This document shows, piece by piece, positions 62,369 to 64,000 of a DNA stretch of 64,000 nucleotides. The notes under the pieces are model-generated. The model saw only the letters and a list, made by a program, of their open reading frames with translations. It did no database searches and was not told where the DNA came from. The position numbers were made by a program, and so were the translations under genes. The first letter of the stretch is position 1. Each line of letters opens with the position of its first letter. This DNA comes from Saccharospirillum salsuginis (lineage in GTDB: Bacteria; Pseudomonadota; Gammaproteobacteria; Pseudomonadales; Natronospirillaceae), in the NCBI RefSeq assembly GCF_014651855.1, contig NZ_BMXR01000004.1, positions 1-64,000 on the forward strand, written 5' to 3'.

Positions 62369-63508
62369 GTGGCCGAAGAAAACGACAGCTCCCAGGAGCG
62401 ATCGGAAGAACCCACGGAACGAAAACTCAAGCAGGCCAAGGAAGAGGGCAACATCGCCCGATCCAAGGAGCTGAACACCTCCGCGATCCTGGTCGCCGCC
62501 GCCGCCGGCTTTCTGATTTTCGGCCCCGGCATGGCCGCGACCCTGATGGACATCATGAAATTCAACTTCGGGTTCGACGCCTACGCCAGTTGGGACACCA
62601 CCGTCGCCATGCGGTACCTGGAAGTCTCGACCTACGAAGCGCTTAAGTCGCTTATTCCGTTGTTCATCCTTCTGCTGGTTGCCGCGTTCTTCGGACCCAT
62701 CGGTCTCGGCGGCTGGAACTTCGCCACCAAAGCCATCGCACCCAAGGGCAGCCGGCTCAACCCGCTTTCCGGTCTCAAGCGGATGTTCTCGTTGAATTCA
62801 CTGGTGGAATTGTTGAAAGGGTGGGGCAAGATCCTGCTGGTCGGTACCATCTCCGCGATACTGTTGTTTGGCCTGAAAGGCAATTTCATCAGCATGGTCT
62901 TCGAACCGACCGAACCCTCGGTCAAACACGCCGCCTTTTTGCTGGCCTGGACCTTCCTGCTGATGTGCTGCAGCACCCTGATCATCGCGGCGCTCGACAT
63001 TCCGTTCCAGATCTACAGCCACACCAAAAAACTGCGCATGACGATGCAGGAGGTCAAAGAGGAATTCAAAAACACCGAAGGCAAGCCGGAAGTCAAAAGC
63101 AAGATTCGCCAACTGCAACGCGAAATGGCCAACCGCCGCATGATGTCCGACGTACCGGATGCCGATGTCGTCATCACCAACCCCGAACACTACGCCGTCG
63201 CGCTCAAATACGAACCCAACGCCATGCCTGCACCCGTGATGCTCGCCAAAGGCGTCGATCAGGTCGCGTTCAAGATTCGCGAAATCGCCACCGAGTACAA
63301 GATACCGGTCATGGAAATTCCGCCGCTGGCCCGATCCATCTACCATCATACCGAGATCGGCGGCGAAATCCCCGAAGGGCTCTACATCGCCGTCGCCCAG
63401 GTGCTTGCCTACGTCTACCAGACCGAGCAGTGGAAAAAGGGTCATGCCCCCAAACCCGAAGGCCGACCCGATTGTCCCATTCCGAATGACTTGCGTGAGG
63501 ATGAGTAG
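62369..63508 (+). CDS. flhB: Flagellar export switch protein FlhB
   Basis: A 379-residue inner-membrane protein that FliK switches between hook and filament export. It starts at GTG with GAGGAG upstream. The N-terminus has SQERSEEPTERKLKQAKEEGNIARSKEL, followed by four TM segments. The cytoplasmic cleavage motif is N271-P-E-H in VVITNPEHYAVALKY. NPEH in place of NPTH keeps the Asn-Pro cut site and occurs in other marine gammaproteobacteria. It is the last gene of the window. Confidence 0.96.
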   Translation: MAEENDSSQERSEEPTERKLKQAKEEGNIARSKELNTSAILVAAAAGFLIFGPGMAATLMDIMKFNFGFDAYASWDTTVAMRYLEVSTYEALKSLIPLFILLLVAAFFGPIGLGGWNFATKAIAPKGSRLNPLSGLKRMFSLNSLVELLKGWGKILLVGTISAILLFGLKGNFISMVFEPTEPSVKHAAFLLAWTFLLMCCSTLIIAALDIPFQIYSHTKKLRMTMQEVKEEFKNTEGKPEVKSKIRQLQREMANRRMMSDVPDADVVITNPEHYAVALKYEPNAMPAPVMLAKGVDQVAFKIREIATEYKIPVMEIPPLARSIYHHTEIGGEIPEGLYIAVAQVLAYVYQTEQWKKGHAPKPEGRPDCPIPNDLREDE

Positions 63509-63552
63509 CCCTTTTCCCCTCACGCCAGCGTTACTTTGATTGCCAGGAATCC

Positions 63553-63665
63553 GTGCCAGGTGGTGCGCATGCCTCAGTCGGTCGCTGTGAATACGTCCAT
63601 GTACACTCGGCGGCAGCCATCCATGGCTGCCGACGTCCGACTGAGACATACCCACCACCTGGCAC
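63553..63665 (-). repeat. Cruciform repeat, family C, copy 5 (reverse)
   Basis: Arms GTGCCAGGTGGTGCGCATGC and CATACCCACCACCTGGCAC are complementary with few mismatches. GGTCGCTGTGAA and a perfect hairpin GGCAGCCATCCATGGCTGCC follow. Confidence 0.87.
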
Positions 63666-63691
63666 TCGCCGCAAAGCCGGTCAAGTAGTCA

Positions 63692-63794
63692 AGTAGGTTG
63701 GATTAGCGGGAGCGTAATCCAACAGATATGACGGAGCCACAGGACAACTCATCGCCACCGACGTGATGTTGGATTACGCCCTTCGGGCTACCGA
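63692..63794. repeat. REP-like pair, family A, right edge
   Basis: Unit 1 is GTAGGTTGGATTAG to CGTAATCCAACA. Unit 2 starts TGTTGGATTACGCCCTTCGG, then breaks off at GGCTACCGAGACG and lacks the final AATCCAACCTAC. Confidence 0.78.
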
Positions 63795-63865
63795 GACGTC
63801 GGACCGATCCCACCTACGGTTCAACCAAGCAAAGGGACGGGTTGGATAAGCGACCACGAAATCGA

Positions 63866-63978
63866 GTGTCGGGTGGCGGGTAGACTTCAGGCGGACGTCG
63901 GCAGCCATGGATGGCTGCCGCCGAGCTTACAGGGATGTACTTGCAGCGACCGACTGAAGCCTACCCGCCACCCGACAC
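63866..63978 (+). repeat. Cruciform repeat, family C, copy 6 (forward)
   Basis: Arms GTGTCGGGTGGCGGGTAG and CTACCCGCCACCCGACAC are perfectly complementary over 18 bases, extended by CTTCAG pairing with CTGAAG. The hairpin GGCAGCCATGGATGGCTGCC is perfect. AGCTTACAGGGATGTA and GCAGCGACC follow as in the other copies. Confidence 0.9.
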
Positions 63979-64000
63979 GGATTCCCGCCACTGAACCAAG

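Larger units (their letters stand above)
63509..64000. other. Gene-free right edge with nested repeats
   Basis: 492 bases with no gene and no visible flhA start. It holds two cruciforms in opposite orientation (63553-63665, 63866-63978) flanking a family A REP pair (63692-63794). Confidence 0.75.

Noticed and set aside
1..64000. CRISPR arrays, tRNA or rRNA genes, insertion sequences with transposase
   Set aside because: The repeats present are palindromic, unevenly spaced and lack spacer regularity. No tRNA- or rRNA-like stretch and no transposase frame was seen.

Overview
This is a near-complete, almost contiguous flagellar and chemotaxis gene cluster from a gammaproteobacterium. The regulators (FleQ, FleS/FleR), the FlgM-FlgA-CheV-CheR block, the sigma-54 promoters and an HptB/HsbR/HsbA-type switch beside the export genes resemble the polar-flagellum hierarchy of Pseudomonas and marine Oceanospirillales/Marinobacter-like bacteria. 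The GC-rich coding sequence and very large acidic surface proteins fit a marine or halophilic relative. I cannot name the genus.

Layout. At 0.4-3.6 kb a minus-strand operon, flgM-flgN-coiled-coil protein-LuxR regulator, starts at a clear sigma-28 promoter. At 4.1-7.1 kb lie flgA (minus) and, divergent from it, cheV-cheR. At 7.1-13.2 kb is a block that is not flagellar by homology: a sensor kinase, a small secreted protein and an OmpR-type regulator on the minus strand, then three tandem paralogous DUF4382-type lipoproteins on the plus strand. From 13.4 to 28.2 kb come flgBCDE, flgFGH, flgI, flgJKL (rod, hook, rings, junction), with sigma-54 promoters before flgB, flgF and flgI. At 28.3-42 kb are fliC, flaG, fliD, an isolated lipoprotein, a TPR-methyltransferase (minus), fliS and fliT. 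At 42.2-46.5 kb are fleQ, fleS and fleR. At 47.1-53.5 kb is fliEFGHIJ, at 53.7-56.1 kb the hsbA-hsbR-hptB-like partner switch, and at 56.3-63.5 kb fliK and fliLMNOPQR-flhB. flhA, flhF, fleN, fliA and the main che genes are not in the window and may follow.

How it works together. FleQ should drive early sigma-54 genes, FleS/FleR the later sigma-54 operons, and FliA (sigma-28), restrained by FlgM, the late genes. Exact sigma-28-type promoters are visible before fliC, flgM and fliS. The HsbA-like STAS protein is a known FlgM partner in Pseudomonas, so the partner switch probably feeds back on late gene expression.

Most unusual points. (1) The hook, first junction protein, filament and cap proteins are all greatly enlarged (FlgE 1219, FlgK 1019, FliC 938, FliD 1300 residues), while rod proteins and FlgL are of normal size. 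FlgE and FlgK share a homologous insert module, and FlgE and FliD share another short module. (2) Intergenic gaps are packed with families of palindromic repeats: two REP-like families with a GTAG head and six copies of a roughly 105-190-bp three-stem cruciform whose arms differ between copies but stay self-complementary. (3) A kinase/regulator/DUF4382 island sits between cheR and flgB. (4) A lone lipoprotein gene is bracketed by 102-bp near-identical repeats.
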